Assembly (NCBI GenBank): GCA_947259485.1
Contig: CAMYLU010000004.1
Span: forward strand, 62,001 to 126,000
Length of the DNA: 64,000 nucleotides
Source: an uncultured Gammaproteobacteria bacterium
GTDB taxonomy: Bacteria; Pseudomonadota; Gammaproteobacteria; GCA-001735895
Direction of reading: 5' to 3'
Of the stretch, positions 9,496-19,411 are shown in pieces; the stretch's first letter is position 1, and the number at the start of each line of letters is the position of its first letter. The notes below the pieces were generated by a model. The model worked only from the letters and a program-made list of their open reading frames with translations, was not told the DNA's origin and searched no databases. The translations under genes and the position numbers were made by a program.

Positions 9496-10867
9496 ATGAA
9501 CCCTGTTTCCTGACCACCTCGGGGAGAATCCCGCCCGGACTGAATCGTAACACCAGTAGCAGCACCAGTCCCATGAAAAACAGGCGCATATGCTGGGCGT
9601 TTTCGATCAGATGGATGCGTATGACATTGCTTTCATCGAGCCAACCGGTACCGAACGCCATCAGCCATACGCCTATGGGTTCGGCCTCAATCCAGACTAG
9701 CCAGATCAAAAAACCGCCCAGTACAGAGCCCATGTTATTGCCAGAGCCACCAACGATAACCATAACCCAGATCAGAAATGTGAAGCGCAGTGGTTGATAG
9801 GAAGTCGGCGTGAACTGTCCATCCAGGGTTGTCAGCATCGCGCCCGCGACGCCGATAACCGCCGAACCGATGATGAAGATTTGCAGGTGGCGCCGGGTAA
9901 CATCTTTACCCATTGCGCCGGCCGCAATTTCATTGTCGCGTATCGCTCGCATCATTCTACCCCAGGGAGAATTCAGCGCCTTGACACTGAGTAACAGGAT
10001 AACAACGAGAACACCTGCAAACAGACCGGTATAACAAAGCTTGACGAAGATGCTGGAACCATCGATGACGAATTGCTTTAGCGCCGGTGGTTGTTCAGCC
10101 TCGTTCAGAACGCCGAGCGCGCCACTGTGCCACCAACGTATAAAATCGATAAACCAGGTTGTGGTCTGGAGGTCAATCTCGTATGGAACGGGACGCGATA
10201 GACCAGTCACGTTTTTAACTCCGCGGGTGAGCCAGTCTTCATTTTTTAAAACCGCCAGAATGATTTCGGATATTCCGAGGGTGGCGATGGCGAGGTAATC
10301 GGCACGCAGGCCAAGCGCGACTTTGCCGATACACCAGGCAATACCGGCGGCAACGATGCCCCCAAAACCCCAGGAAAAAATGATCGGCAGCCCCATGCCT
10401 CCCAGGAATCCGGTCTTGGCCGGTTCAATCGATTCGATCGCCGTAACCGCGGGATCAAAAAAGAACCGGGTCAACGCCAGGCCACCAATAATTACCAGCG
10501 CCAAAGCCAGGTTTCGATTACGGCCGGCAGCAAGTATGCGATAGCAAATTATCGATGCGGCAATGGTAGCGGCAAAACACAAAGCAGCGATCAACAACCG
10601 ACCCCAGCTGGCCTGCCAGGCCTCGGCGACAGGTGCCTGCGACACCAGTACTGCGCTCATTCCGCCCAGCGCCGCGAAGCCCATGACACCGACGTTGAGC
10701 AATCCCGCGTAGCCCCATTGCATGTTGACGCCAAGCGCCATTACCGCTGATATCAGGCACAGGTTAAGAATGCCCAGCGAGACGTTCCAGGACTGGACCA
10801 GGCCGATAATGATCAGCAGCAGCGCAATTACAGAGAAAGCGAGTTGAGTTTTGAGAGTGTTGCTCAC
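9494..10867 (-). CDS. livM: Branched-chain amino acid ABC transporter permease LivM
   Basis: A 457-residue inner-membrane permease with many hydrophobic segments, longer than many LivM proteins because of an inserted region around residues 200-280. The family block LNLCLISAVMALGVNMQWGYAGLLNVG lies at the N-terminus in two parts, and the EAA-like loop GRMMRAIRDNEIAAGAMGKD couples to the ATPase. Its start overlaps the livH stop by four bases. It is the last gene of livG-livF-livH-livM. Confidence 0.92.
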   Translation of the reverse strand: MSNTLKTQLAFSVIALLLIIIGLVQSWNVSLGILNLCLISAVMALGVNMQWGYAGLLNVGVMGFAALGGMSAVLVSQAPVAEAWQASWGRLLIAALCFAATIAASIICYRILAAGRNRNLALALVIIGGLALTRFFFDPAVTAIESIEPAKTGFLGGMGLPIIFSWGFGGIVAAGIAWCIGKVALGLRADYLAIATLGISEIILAVLKNEDWLTRGVKNVTGLSRPVPYEIDLQTTTWFIDFIRWWHSGALGVLNEAEQPPALKQFVIDGSSIFVKLCYTGLFAGVLVVILLLSVKALNSPWGRMMRAIRDNEIAAGAMGKDVTRRHLQIFIIGSAVIGVAGAMLTTLDGQFTPTSYQPLRFTFLIWVMVIVGGSGNNMGSVLGGFLIWLVWIEAEPIGVWLMAFGTGWLDESNVIRIHLIENAQHMRLFFMGLVLLLVLRFSPGGILPEVVRKQGS

Positions 10868-11886
10868 AATACCTTGCCCCTGAGGATACCGGTTGGTCGC
10901 ACCAGTAGCACCAACACAAGGATCACGAAGGAAACTGCAAACTTGTAATCGGTTGAAAGCAGCTGCAGCAGGCCTTGCGGCTCCAGGCTTTGTGGCAACA
11001 GGTAAACGAAGACCTTTTTATAGGCATAGGTCACCATGACCTCGGAAAAGGCAATGACGTAGCCACCTGCAATTGCGCCGATCGGATTGCCTATGCCACC
11101 GACGATGGCGGCTGCGAACATTGGCAATAACAGCTGCAGATAGGTAAATGGTTTGAAGCTTTTATCGAGACCGTAGAGGGTGCCTGCGATTGTTGCGAGG
11201 ATTGCGGTAATGATCCAGGTCACCAGTACAACCCGGTCGGGATCAACTCCCGAGAGCAGCGCCAGGTCTTCATTATCGGAGTAAGCCCGCATTGCCTTGC
11301 CGGTACGGGTTTTTTGCAGGAACCAGAATAGCAGGGCGACCAGAACAATAGCCACCACGATGGTCAATCCCTGCGATACCTTGATGCTTAGACCCTCGCT
11401 GAGGCCGGTCATGGACTTGAAGTTCCGGGCGCTGACGATAAAGCGCTCCCCGTCGAGGAATCGCTGGTCGTTAGGTCCAATGACGAAGCGCACTATGCCA
11501 TTGGTCATAAACATGACGCCCATCGACGCGATCATGAAGGTTACCGGCACGGCCTTGCTGTGCCGGTAGTACCGGTAAACGGTTTTGTCGGTCACAACCA
11601 GCAACAGTATTGTGGCTGCAATTCCTGCTGGCAGGGCGAGCAGGGCAGTGGGCAATGGACCCAGGTTGATCCCCTTCGATTGTAGCCACCAGGTCACCAG
11701 GATCGTCATCATGGTACCAAAGGCCATGGTGTCGCCGTGCGCGAAATTGGCAAAGCGCAGGATGCCAAACACCAGTGTAATACCGAGCGCACCGAGCGCG
11801 AGCTGCGAGCCATACGACAATCCCGGCACCACGATAAAGTTGAGCAGCAGGACGATGGCACTGACAAAATCGGTAATAGCCTCCAT
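10864..11886 (-). CDS. livH: Branched-chain amino acid ABC transporter permease LivH
   Basis: A 340-residue multi-spanning inner-membrane permease. Conserved features are LGALGITLVFGILRFANFAHG near the N-terminus (in two parts), the cytoplasmic loop GKAMRAYSDNEDLALLSGVD, and GGIGNPIGAIAGG towards the end. It starts directly after the livF stop and overlaps livM by four bases, so subunits should be made in proportion. It forms the translocation channel with LivM. Confidence 0.93.
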   Translation of the reverse strand: MEAITDFVSAIVLLLNFIVVPGLSYGSQLALGALGITLVFGILRFANFAHGDTMAFGTMMTILVTWWLQSKGINLGPLPTALLALPAGIAATILLLVVTDKTVYRYYRHSKAVPVTFMIASMGVMFMTNGIVRFVIGPNDQRFLDGERFIVSARNFKSMTGLSEGLSIKVSQGLTIVVAIVLVALLFWFLQKTRTGKAMRAYSDNEDLALLSGVDPDRVVLVTWIITAILATIAGTLYGLDKSFKPFTYLQLLLPMFAAAIVGGIGNPIGAIAGGYVIAFSEVMVTYAYKKVFVYLLPQSLEPQGLLQLLSTDYKFAVSFVILVLVLLVRPTGILRGKVL

Positions 11887-12591
11887 TTAACCTCCGAGAA
11901 AAGAGCGTCGTACTTCAGGGTCGGCTAGCAATGCCGCGCCGGTATCGGTGTGTCGGTTCTCACCGATCACCAGCACGAATCCTTGATCGGCGATGTCCAG
12001 TGCCTGGCGCGCGTTTTGTTCGACCATCAGAATCGCCACCCCGGTTTGACGAACCTCGAGAATTCGATCGAATAACTCGTCCATGACGATTGGTGAGACC
12101 CCGGCGGTGGGTTCATCCAGCATTAACACTGCAGGCTGTGACATCAGTGCACGCCCTACCGCGACCTGCTGGCGTTGTCCGCCGGAAAGTTCACCGGCAA
12201 GCTGGTCTTTTTTCTCTGCCAGGATCGGAAATAACTCGTAGATTTGCTCGACTGTCTCAGAAATATCGTCGTTACGCAGGAATGCACCCATTTCAAGATT
12301 TTCAAAAACGGTCATACTGGTAAACACGTTGCTGGTCTGCGGTACGAAGGCGATACCCTTGGCGATGCGATCCTGGGGTGACAGGCTGGAAATGTCCTTG
12401 CCACGAAACTGCACCGATCCCTGTTTCAGGTCGAGCATTCCGAGCAAGGCCCGCATTGCAGTCGATTTACCCGCTCCGTTTGGACCTACAATGACTGCAA
12501 TTTCACCCTCGTTAACGTCGATGCTGCAACCCTTGAGGATATCCGCGCCGCCATAACCACCGACCATATTTTCACCGCTGAGGAAGCTCAC
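11887..12591 (-). CDS. livF: Branched-chain amino acid ABC transporter ATP-binding protein LivF
   Basis: A 234-residue ABC ATPase. Walker A is GPNGAGKST, the signature is LSGGQRQQ, and Walker B is VLMLDEPTAG. The ending matches LivF-type subunits (DIADQGFVLVIGENRHT). It overlaps livG by four bases and abuts livH. It should pair with LivG as a heterodimer to energise import. Confidence 0.94.
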   Translation of the reverse strand: MSFLSGENMVGGYGGADILKGCSIDVNEGEIAVIVGPNGAGKSTAMRALLGMLDLKQGSVQFRGKDISSLSPQDRIAKGIAFVPQTSNVFTSMTVFENLEMGAFLRNDDISETVEQIYELFPILAEKKDQLAGELSGGQRQQVAVGRALMSQPAVLMLDEPTAGVSPIVMDELFDRILEVRQTGVAILMVEQNARQALDIADQGFVLVIGENRHTDTGAALLADPEVRRSFLGG

Positions 12592-13367
12592 GCGATGGCC
12601 CCCTTATTTTTCAAACCACGCCCGAGATAGGCTTCAATGACTTCCTCGTTGTTTTTCACCTGCTCGGCAGTGCCCTCTGCCAGCACCGCGCCCTCGGCCA
12701 TGCAAATCACGGGATCGCAAAGACGCGAGATGAACTCCATGTCATGCTCAATCATGCAGAAGGTGTAATTCTTTTCCCGATTCAGCTTGATAATCGCGTC
12801 GCCGATTTCACGTAGCAGGGTTCGATTTACCCCGGCGCCGACCTCGTCCAGAAAAACGATCTTGGCGTCCACCATCATGGTACGTCCGAGTTCGAGCAGC
12901 TTCTTTTGTCCACCCGAAAGATTGCCGGCAATTTCATCGGCTATATGCCCGAGGTTCAGAAAATCAACCACTTCCATCGCGCGTTGATTGATTTGACGCT
13001 CTTCCTGTTCGACCAGGCCACGCCGAAACCAGGCGTTAACGAGGTTCTCTCCGGATTGATGTGCCGGCACCATCATCAGGTTTTCGACCACCGACAGGCG
13101 CGTAAATTCGTGCGCGATCTGGAAAGTGCGCAACAAGCCTTTATTGAACAGCTGGTGTGGTTTGAGGCCGGTGATTTCTTCATCACCGAGATAAATTCGT
13201 CCCGAGGTTGGCGCGTAGAGACCGGCGATGGTATTGAACAGCGTGGTCTTCCCGGCTCCGTTCGGACCGATCAAACCGGTGATCGAACCCTCGGCAATCT
13301 CGATTGAAACATGATCAACCGCTTTCAAGCCACCAAAGTGCTTGCAGACATTGTCAATGCGAATCAT
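12588..13367 (-). CDS. livG: Branched-chain amino acid ABC transporter ATP-binding protein LivG
   Basis: A 259-residue ABC ATPase, first gene of the livGFHM operon. Walker A is GPNGAGKTT, the signature is LSGGQKK and Walker B is IVFLDEVGAG, where the usual DEP is DEV. The C-terminal extension VIEAYLGRG is typical of LivG. The region upstream to pcm (13368-13535) should hold the operon promoter; I could not pick out a convincing -35/-10 pair there. Confidence 0.94.
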   Translation of the reverse strand: MIRIDNVCKHFGGLKAVDHVSIEIAEGSITGLIGPNGAGKTTLFNTIAGLYAPTSGRIYLGDEEITGLKPHQLFNKGLLRTFQIAHEFTRLSVVENLMMVPAHQSGENLVNAWFRRGLVEQEERQINQRAMEVVDFLNLGHIADEIAGNLSGGQKKLLELGRTMMVDAKIVFLDEVGAGVNRTLLREIGDAIIKLNREKNYTFCMIEHDMEFISRLCDPVICMAEGAVLAEGTAEQVKNNEEVIEAYLGRGLKNKGAIA

Positions 13368-13535
13368 CTGAAACGTAAATCCCGCTTGGGAATGATAGTA
13401 ATAAACTAAATTATTATTTGTCGGTCTCCATGGTAGCGAATTCAGACCACGAACGTGAAGTAAAATCTAACAACACAGGATATAGCCTTGCCGAGGTAAC
13501 TGGGTAGAGCCTGGATCGGGAGGGCAGCTGAATCC

Positions 13536-14198
13536 CTAAGTCCCTTCAACCATTGGTACGAAGGCGACACCGAGTATCTTACGGGTGTCAGTTTTTCCCT
13601 GCGGGCCCCTGGTGACTAGCATGAGTTCCTGATGGCTATAGGGTAAACCGATCGGGATCACCATGCGGCCACCCGCCTTTAGTTGTGCAAGTAATGCCGG
13701 TGGAACTTCCGGTGCGGCGGCTGTCACTATGATCCCGTCGAACGGCGCCTTTTCCGGCCAACCCAGGTAACCATCACTGCAACGGGTTTCAACATTCCCG
13801 TAGCCCAACTCGCTGAGTCTTTGCTGCGCTGTTTGGGCGAGCTCTGGAATTCTTTCGATACTGTAAACCTGTCTCGCAAGCTGTGACAGGATCGCTGCCT
13901 GGTAACCCGTTCCGGTGCCTATTTCGAGAACGATGCCGGCGTCTGTCAACTCGAGCAGGTCTGTCATCAGGGCGACGATGTAGGGCTGCGATATGGTCTG
14001 CCCATGGCCGACGGGCAAGGCGCCATCTCTGAAGGCCGAAGCGCGAATGTCGGCTGGCACGAAATCTTCTCGTGGCACTCGACGCATAGCCTCCATGACT
14101 CTTGGGTCCAGATGATTCCGTCCTGTCATGGCACGCGTGAAAGCGACCCCGGATTCGATATCGGTAATCATTTGCTCCCGTTCGCGCTCAAAAGTCAT
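13536..14198 (-). CDS. pcm: Protein-L-isoaspartate O-methyltransferase
   Basis: Methylates isoaspartyl residues in damaged proteins using S-adenosylmethionine so that they can revert to aspartate. The 220-residue product has the family region VGHGQTISQPYIVALM and the SAM-binding motif VLEIGTGTGYQAAIL, followed by VYSIERIPEL and the late motif GRMVIPIG. It starts 18 bp after the FtsH-family gene on the same strand, so protein repair and protein degradation are probably co-expressed. In many gammaproteobacteria pcm sits by surE instead. Confidence 0.94.
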   Translation of the reverse strand: MTFEREREQMITDIESGVAFTRAMTGRNHLDPRVMEAMRRVPREDFVPADIRASAFRDGALPVGHGQTISQPYIVALMTDLLELTDAGIVLEIGTGTGYQAAILSQLARQVYSIERIPELAQTAQQRLSELGYGNVETRCSDGYLGWPEKAPFDGIIVTAAAPEVPPALLAQLKAGGRMVIPIGLPYSHQELMLVTRGPQGKTDTRKILGVAFVPMVEGT

Positions 14199-14216
14199 GT
14201 TGCTGTCCGCATTTCC

Positions 14217-16100
14217 TCATCCGCAAATTGCCTGAATCTCGTCAGCTTCCAGGGTTTCCTTGTCCAGTAATGCACTCGCAAGCAATTCCAGCTGCGTACG
14301 ATGCTGTTCTAGCAAGGCCGTGATATCCCGTTCGATATGTTTGAGTAAATTGCTGATTTCGTCGTCGATAATTTGCGCGGTATGCTCGCTGAAATCGCGC
14401 TGTTGGGTCATTTCTCGGCCAAGAAAAATATGTTCTTCGCCGCGGCGAAACGCGACTGGACCTAGCTTTTCGCTCATTCCCCAGTGCGTTACCATGTGCC
14501 GGGCCAGGCGGGTTGCCTGTTTGAGATCTTCCTCGGCGCCCGAACTAACCTCGCCGAACACAAGCTGTTCGGCAATCCGGCCGCCCAACATAACGCCGAT
14601 GCGATCGCGTACGTAACTTTGCCTCAGGTTGTAGTGCTCTTCTTCCGGAATCTGTTCGGTTGCGCCCAGCGAGCGGCCACGTGGAATGATGGTGACCTTG
14701 TCCAGTGGGTCGGCCGTCGGTAGCAGACTGGCGATGAGCGCATGACCGGCCTCGTGATGAGCGACCAGGTTTTTCTCTTCGTCGCCGATGATTAACTCGC
14801 GTTTACCTCCAAGCACAACCTTGTCACGTGCGTTGAGTAATGATTCCATGTTGACCGTTTCCCGGTTTTCGCGCCCACATAACAGAGCGGCTTCGTTGAC
14901 CAGGTTTTCCAGATCCGCTCCAGAAAACCCGACCGTCAGGGCGGCGATTCGATCGAGGTTGACATCATCGGCAAGCGGCACATCGACCGCGTGAATATCT
15001 ATTATGGCGCGACGTGCCTTTTTATCCGGCAAATCGAGCGTAATCTTACGGTCGAAACGACCGGGGCGAAGTAGTGCGGCGTCGAGGACATCGGGTCGAT
15101 TGGTCGCTGCCAGTACTACCACGGCCTCGTGCGGATCGAAGCCATCCATTTCACCCAGTATCTGGTTTAACGTCTGCTCGCGTTCGTCATGACCACCACC
15201 GAGACCGGTGCCGCGGGCCCTACCCACCGAGTCGATTTCATCGATAAAAATGATGGATGGCGCTTCCTTACGGGCACTTTTAAACATATCGCGCACCCTT
15301 GAGGCACCCACACCGACAAACATTTCGATAAATTCTGAGCCGCTGATACTGAAAAAAGGTACGTTGGCTTCACCCGCCACTGCTTTCGCCAACAGGGTTT
15401 TGCCGGTACCCGGGGGGCCCATCAGTAGAATACCCCTGGGAATCTTGGCGCCCAGCTTGCGATAGTGTTGGGGGTCCTTGAGGTAACCCACGATTTCATA
15501 AAGATCCCGTTTCGCGTTTTCCAGGCCGGCGACATTGTCGAAGCTCAGATCCGATTCTTGTTGGCGGAAGCGTTTGGCCCGGGATTTGCCAAAATCGAAC
15601 AATCCAGAAGAACCACCCAGCCCGCCCAGGCTGCGCTGCATTCTGCTAGTACCGTACCAGAACAGGCCGATGATCAAAATCCACGGCAATACGCCGATCA
15701 ACGCCTTCGTTAGCCAGTTAGATTCGCCTGAGACTGCATGAATCTCGACATTATGCTGTTCCAGTAAGGAGATTAATTCTGGATCCTGTACCGGCGGCAA
15801 GGTAGTCACGAAACGGACTGATAATTTGCTGTCTCCATCGGTAGAAGATGTTCGGGGTTGATGAAATTCGCCGACAACATGGTCGCCCTGCAATCTTACC
15901 CGGGCGACCTGGTCTTCAACGACGCTGATTTTAAACTCGCTATAGGACAGGATTTGCTGTCCATCACTTTCAGTGTTTAGAAAATACCAGCTGAAGATGA
16001 CGAGGACAAAAAACCAGGCGAGATAGCGCCACCATGACAACTGTTGTGGCCGCCAATTTGGCGATCCCTCAGGTTTATCGACTGGTTGTCTGTTTGCCAT
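14217..16100 (-). CDS. ftsH: FtsH-family ATP-dependent zinc metalloprotease
   Basis: A 627-residue membrane-bound AAA+ protease. Two N-terminal membrane segments ([15 protein letters not shown] and [18 protein letters not shown]) flank a periplasmic domain. The AAA module carries Walker A GPPGTGKT, Walker B IIFIDEID and the pore-loop [11 protein letters not shown], and the protease domain carries the zinc site HEAGH. The frame continues to TTG 16115, but ATG 16100 is the likelier start. The location next to pcm, away from rlmE-ftsH-folP, suggests a second FtsH paralogue; whether another copy exists cannot be seen here. Confidence 0.92.
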   Translation of the reverse strand: MANRQPVDKPEGSPNWRPQQLSWWRYLAWFFVLVIFSWYFLNTESDGQQILSYSEFKISVVEDQVARVRLQGDHVVGEFHQPRTSSTDGDSKLSVRFVTTLPPVQDPELISLLEQHNVEIHAVSGESNWLTKALIGVLPWILIIGLFWYGTSRMQRSLGGLGGSSGLFDFGKSRAKRFRQQESDLSFDNVAGLENAKRDLYEIVGYLKDPQHYRKLGAKIPRGILLMGPPGTGKTLLAKAVAGEANVPFFSISGSEFIEMFVGVGASRVRDMFKSARKEAPSIIFIDEIDSVGRARGTGLGGGHDEREQTLNQILGEMDGFDPHEAVVVLAATNRPDVLDAALLRPGRFDRKITLDLPDKKARRAIIDIHAVDVPLADDVNLDRIAALTVGFSGADLENLVNEAALLCGRENRETVNMESLLNARDKVVLGGKRELIIGDEEKNLVAHHEAGHALIASLLPTADPLDKVTIIPRGRSLGATEQIPEEEHYNLRQSYVRDRIGVMLGGRIAEQLVFGEVSSGAEEDLKQATRLARHMVTHWGMSEKLGPVAFRRGEEHIFLGREMTQQRDFSEHTAQIIDDEISNLLKHIERDITALLEQHRTQLELLASALLDKETLEADEIQAICG

Positions 16101-16537
16101 ATCAGTTAATTGCAATGCTGTTTACCAGCACCGAAAGTTATTATTCATCCGAAGTCATGACTTCGCTAACCCTAGTTTCGTGTCAAATCCCCTTATTGCA
16201 AGCAACAGTTTATCAGGGCAGGGGGCTTGAAAGGTCGGTTAATTGCGCCGCAGCAAGCAGCATTTCAACACCAGATGATTCGGATCAATATTTCAGCGAG
16301 CGTTTAACCAGGATTGACGTCAAAAGCGTGATTGGGGTTTCAGTCTTTAACGGGAGAATACTGATTAATGGAGGGAATTGAGCTTATTTGTTATAAATTA
16401 ATTTAATAATTATAAAAGACAAATAAAAAATACTTATTAGATTCACTTTTGCCGCAATCAAATTTATTGTTTTGCATCCTGCCACCTGCAACACCACACT
16501 AGAGTTCGCTTTTTAATATCACTGCATAGGCATTCAA
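16101..16537. other. Intergenic region between ftsH-like gene and soeABC
   Basis: A 437-bp divergent intergenic region. The part nearest soeA (about 16380-16450) is very A+T-rich and holds a promoter-like sequence, described separately. The open frame across 16034-16381 has no family features and overlaps the start of the FtsH gene, so I do not call it. No tRNA, repeat or terminator was seen. Confidence 0.6.
16388..16416 (+). promoter_or_regulatory. Candidate sigma-70 promoter of soeABC
   Basis: TTGTTA (16388-16393) and TATAAA (16411-16416) are separated by exactly 17 bases. Transcription would start near 16424 and leave a leader of about 115 bases before soeA. The segment is so A+T-rich that a chance match is possible. 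Confidence 0.45.
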
Positions 16538-19411
16538 ATGGCAGCAAGCCCGGCAACCAGGCGAGAGGTTAAATCGACTACCTGTTACATGTGTGCCTGT
16601 CGTTGCGGCATCAATGTGACTGTCGAGGATGGCGAGGTGACCTTCATCCAGGGCAATCCAGAACACCCGATTAATAAAGGCGTGCTGTGCGCCAAGGGCG
16701 CCTCCGGTATCATGAAGCAGTATTCACCAGCGCGTCTTAGCAAACCCTTGCGTCGCAAACAGGGTGCCGACCGGGGCAGTTCTGAATTCGAAGAGATTTC
16801 CTGGGAAGAGGCTTTCACTACGATCAGCGAACGGCTACAGCATATTCGCGAAACCGATCCGAAAAAGTTTGCGCTCTATACTGGGCGCGACCAGATGCAG
16901 GCTCTCACCGGGTTATTTGCCAAGCAGTTCGGTACACCCAATTATGCCGCCCACGGCGGTTTCTGCTCGGTCAATATGGCGGCCGGATTAATTTACACCA
17001 TCGGCGGATCCTTCTGGGAATTCGGTGGGCCCGACCTGGAACGCTCGCGCCTGTTTATCATGCTCGGTACCGCCGAGGATCATCACTCTAACCCGATGAA
17101 AATCGCGCTCGCAAAGTTCAAGCGCAATGGTGGCAAGTTTATTGCCGTCAATCCGGTGCGCAGTGGCTATGCTGCGATCGCCGATGAATGGGTTCCGATC
17201 AAACCCGGAACGGATGGTGCGCTGCTGCTTGCGATGATCCACGAAATTATCGCACTCGGGCTTTACGACCGTGATTTCCTGCTGCGCTATACCAATTCCC
17301 CGGACCTCGTGATAGCCGACCCTGAGAGTGACGATTTCGGTCTGTTCCTGCGTTCGGACAGGGAGGTAGAGAAAACCTGCATCGAACCTGAAAACAAGAT
17401 GTGGTGGGACCGTAACCTGAATACACCGGTACATTCGCACAGCGACAATGCCGACCCGCGACTGATGGGTGAGTTTGAACTCGAAGATGGTGGCAAGGTT
17501 AAACCTTCCTTCCAGCTGCTCAAGGAGCGGGTTGCGCAATATACCCCCGAATGGGCGGCGGGCGTTACCGGTATTGACGCTGGTACTATCAGGCGATTGG
17601 CGCATGAGATGGGCATTACCGCGCGTGACGAGCAAATTGAATTGCCGATTCCCTGGACCGATGCCTGGGGCCGGGAACATGAATCGATTACCGGTAACCC
17701 GGTTTCTTTTCATGCGATGCGGGGCCTGGCGGCACATTCGAACGGTTTCCAGGCAATCCGTGCACTGGGTATCCTGATGACGATTCTTGGGACCATCGAT
17801 CGTCCCGGTGGATTTCGTCACAAGGCCCCGTTCCCGCGCCCGATTCCACCTTGTGCCAAGCCGCCCAGTTCGCCAGATGCGGTGCAGCCCGGCGCCCCGC
17901 TCGAGGGAATGCCGCTGGGATTTCCGGCCTCGCCGGAAGACCTGTTCGTCGATGAAAAGGGCGAAGCGGTGCGCCTCGATAAGGGTTTTTCATGGGAATA
18001 TCCGCTTTCGGTCCACGGCCTGATGCATAACGCCATTACCAATGCCTGGCGGGGCGATCCCTACCCGATTGATACCCTGATGCTGTTTATGTCGAACATG
18101 GCCTGGAACTCGACGATGAATACAAGCCGCGTGCGCGAGATGTTGATCGACAAGAACGACGAGGGTGAGTACAAGATTCCGTTCCTGGTGGTTTGCGACG
18201 CCTTTCACTCGGAAACGATTGCGTTTGCCGACCTCGTGCTGCCGGATACTTCTTACCTGGAACGCTACGACGCGATGTCGATGCTGGATCGACCCATTTC
18301 GGAATTTGAAGGTCCCGTCGACTCGGTGCGGGTTCCGGTAGTGCCGCCGATGGGCGATTGCCGACCTTTTCAGGATGTACTGGTGGAACTGGCCACGCGT
18401 CTTAAGCTGCCGCGCTTCCTGAATCAGGACGGCACGCGCAGGTTCAGGGATTACAAGGACCTGGTGATTAACTACGAAACCGAGCCCGGCTCCGGCATTG
18501 GTTTCCTCGCAGGCTGGCGCGGCAAGGGCGGTGAAAAATTCATGCGCGGTGAACCCAACCCCAACCAGTGGGAAATGTACGCCAGGAACAATTGTGTTTA
18601 TCAGCACGAGTTACCCAGGTCTTACCAGTACATGCGCAACTGGAATCGTGGTTACCTGCATTGGGCGCAGGATCACGGCCTGATACGTTATACCGATCCG
18701 GTCAATCTGCACCTTTATTCGGAAGTGCTGCAGCGATTTCGACTGGCTGCCGAGGGCAAGCGCGAGGGTCGGCAGCCACCCGATTATTTGCGCGAACGCG
18801 TGCGCGAACACTTCGACCCATTACCGTTTTATTCCGAACCGCTGGAAAACCAGGCCATCGACAAGGGCAGGTACCCGCTCAACGCGATAACTCAACGGCC
18901 GATGGCGATGTACCATTCATGGGATTCGCAAAATGCCTGGCTGCGACAGATTCATGCACATAACTATCTTTTCGTCAGCCCGCGGGTCGGGGCTCAGAAC
19001 GGATTCGACGATGGTGACTGGATCTGGGTTGAATCCGCGCATGGCCGCGTGCGCTGCATGTGCCGCTTCAGCGAGTCGGTTGAACCGGGAACGGTCTGGA
19101 CCTGGAACGCAATCGGCAAGGCTTCCGGCGCCTGGGCGCTGGAACGCGATGCCAACGAATCGCAGAAAGGGTTTTTATTAAATCATTTGATCAGTGAGGA
19201 AATCCCGTCTGCAACCGGGGATTACCGTTATAGCAACTCCGACCCGATCACCGGCCAGGCAGCCTGGTATGACCTTCGGGTTCGGGTCTACAAGGCCGGG
19301 GATTCCGAACCGAAACAGACTTCGCCCCAGTTCGAAACCCAGCCGTTGGTGCCGGGGATGGAAGCGCCGCGCGGAAAATGGCAGGCGTTTTTCAAGGGGA
19401 TCGGCAAATGA
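16538..19411 (+). CDS. soeA: Molybdopterin oxidoreductase catalytic subunit, probable sulfite dehydrogenase SoeA
   Basis: A 957-residue enzyme of the DMSO-reductase family with a bis-MGD molybdenum cofactor. The N-terminal [4Fe-4S] motif uses C16, C19, C23 and C51 (GVLCAKG). GGFCSVN places a cysteine (residue 143) where the Mo ligand is expected, as in Psr/Phs/Soe-type enzymes. There is no Tat or Sec signal: the protein starts directly before the iron-sulfur motif, so it faces the cytoplasm. This, the size and the B and C partners fit SoeABC, which oxidises sulfite to sulfate and passes electrons to quinone. Other cytoplasm-facing members (tetrathionate- or polysulfide-type) remain possible. 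Confidence 0.82.
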   Translation: MAASPATRREVKSTTCYMCACRCGINVTVEDGEVTFIQGNPEHPINKGVLCAKGASGIMKQYSPARLSKPLRRKQGADRGSSEFEEISWEEAFTTISERLQHIRETDPKKFALYTGRDQMQALTGLFAKQFGTPNYAAHGGFCSVNMAAGLIYTIGGSFWEFGGPDLERSRLFIMLGTAEDHHSNPMKIALAKFKRNGGKFIAVNPVRSGYAAIADEWVPIKPGTDGALLLAMIHEIIALGLYDRDFLLRYTNSPDLVIADPESDDFGLFLRSDREVEKTCIEPENKMWWDRNLNTPVHSHSDNADPRLMGEFELEDGGKVKPSFQLLKERVAQYTPEWAAGVTGIDAGTIRRLAHEMGITARDEQIELPIPWTDAWGREHESITGNPVSFHAMRGLAAHSNGFQAIRALGILMTILGTIDRPGGFRHKAPFPRPIPPCAKPPSSPDAVQPGAPLEGMPLGFPASPEDLFVDEKGEAVRLDKGFSWEYPLSVHGLMHNAITNAWRGDPYPIDTLMLFMSNMAWNSTMNTSRVREMLIDKNDEGEYKIPFLVVCDAFHSETIAFADLVLPDTSYLERYDAMSMLDRPISEFEGPVDSVRVPVVPPMGDCRPFQDVLVELATRLKLPRFLNQDGTRRFRDYKDLVINYETEPGSGIGFLAGWRGKGGEKFMRGEPNPNQWEMYARNNCVYQHELPRSYQYMRNWNRGYLHWAQDHGLIRYTDPVNLHLYSEVLQRFRLAAEGKREGRQPPDYLRERVREHFDPLPFYSEPLENQAIDKGRYPLNAITQRPMAMYHSWDSQNAWLRQIHAHNYLFVSPRVGAQNGFDDGDWIWVESAHGRVRCMCRFSESVEPGTVWTWNAIGKASGAWALERDANESQKGFLLNHLISEEIPSATGDYRYSNSDPITGQAAWYDLRVRVYKAGDSEPKQTSPQFETQPLVPGMEAPRGKWQAFFKGIGK

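Noticed and set aside
16034-16381. Open frame in the intergenic region before soeA
   Set aside because: Overlaps the N-terminus of the FtsH gene on the other strand and encodes nothing recognisable.
16988-17821. 277-codon open frame antisense to soeA
   Set aside because: It lies entirely within soeA, which has clear family motifs; the antisense product is rich in Arg/His and shows no domain.
17990-18607. 205-codon open frame antisense to soeA
   Set aside because: Shadow of a G+C-biased coding frame; no recognisable protein features.
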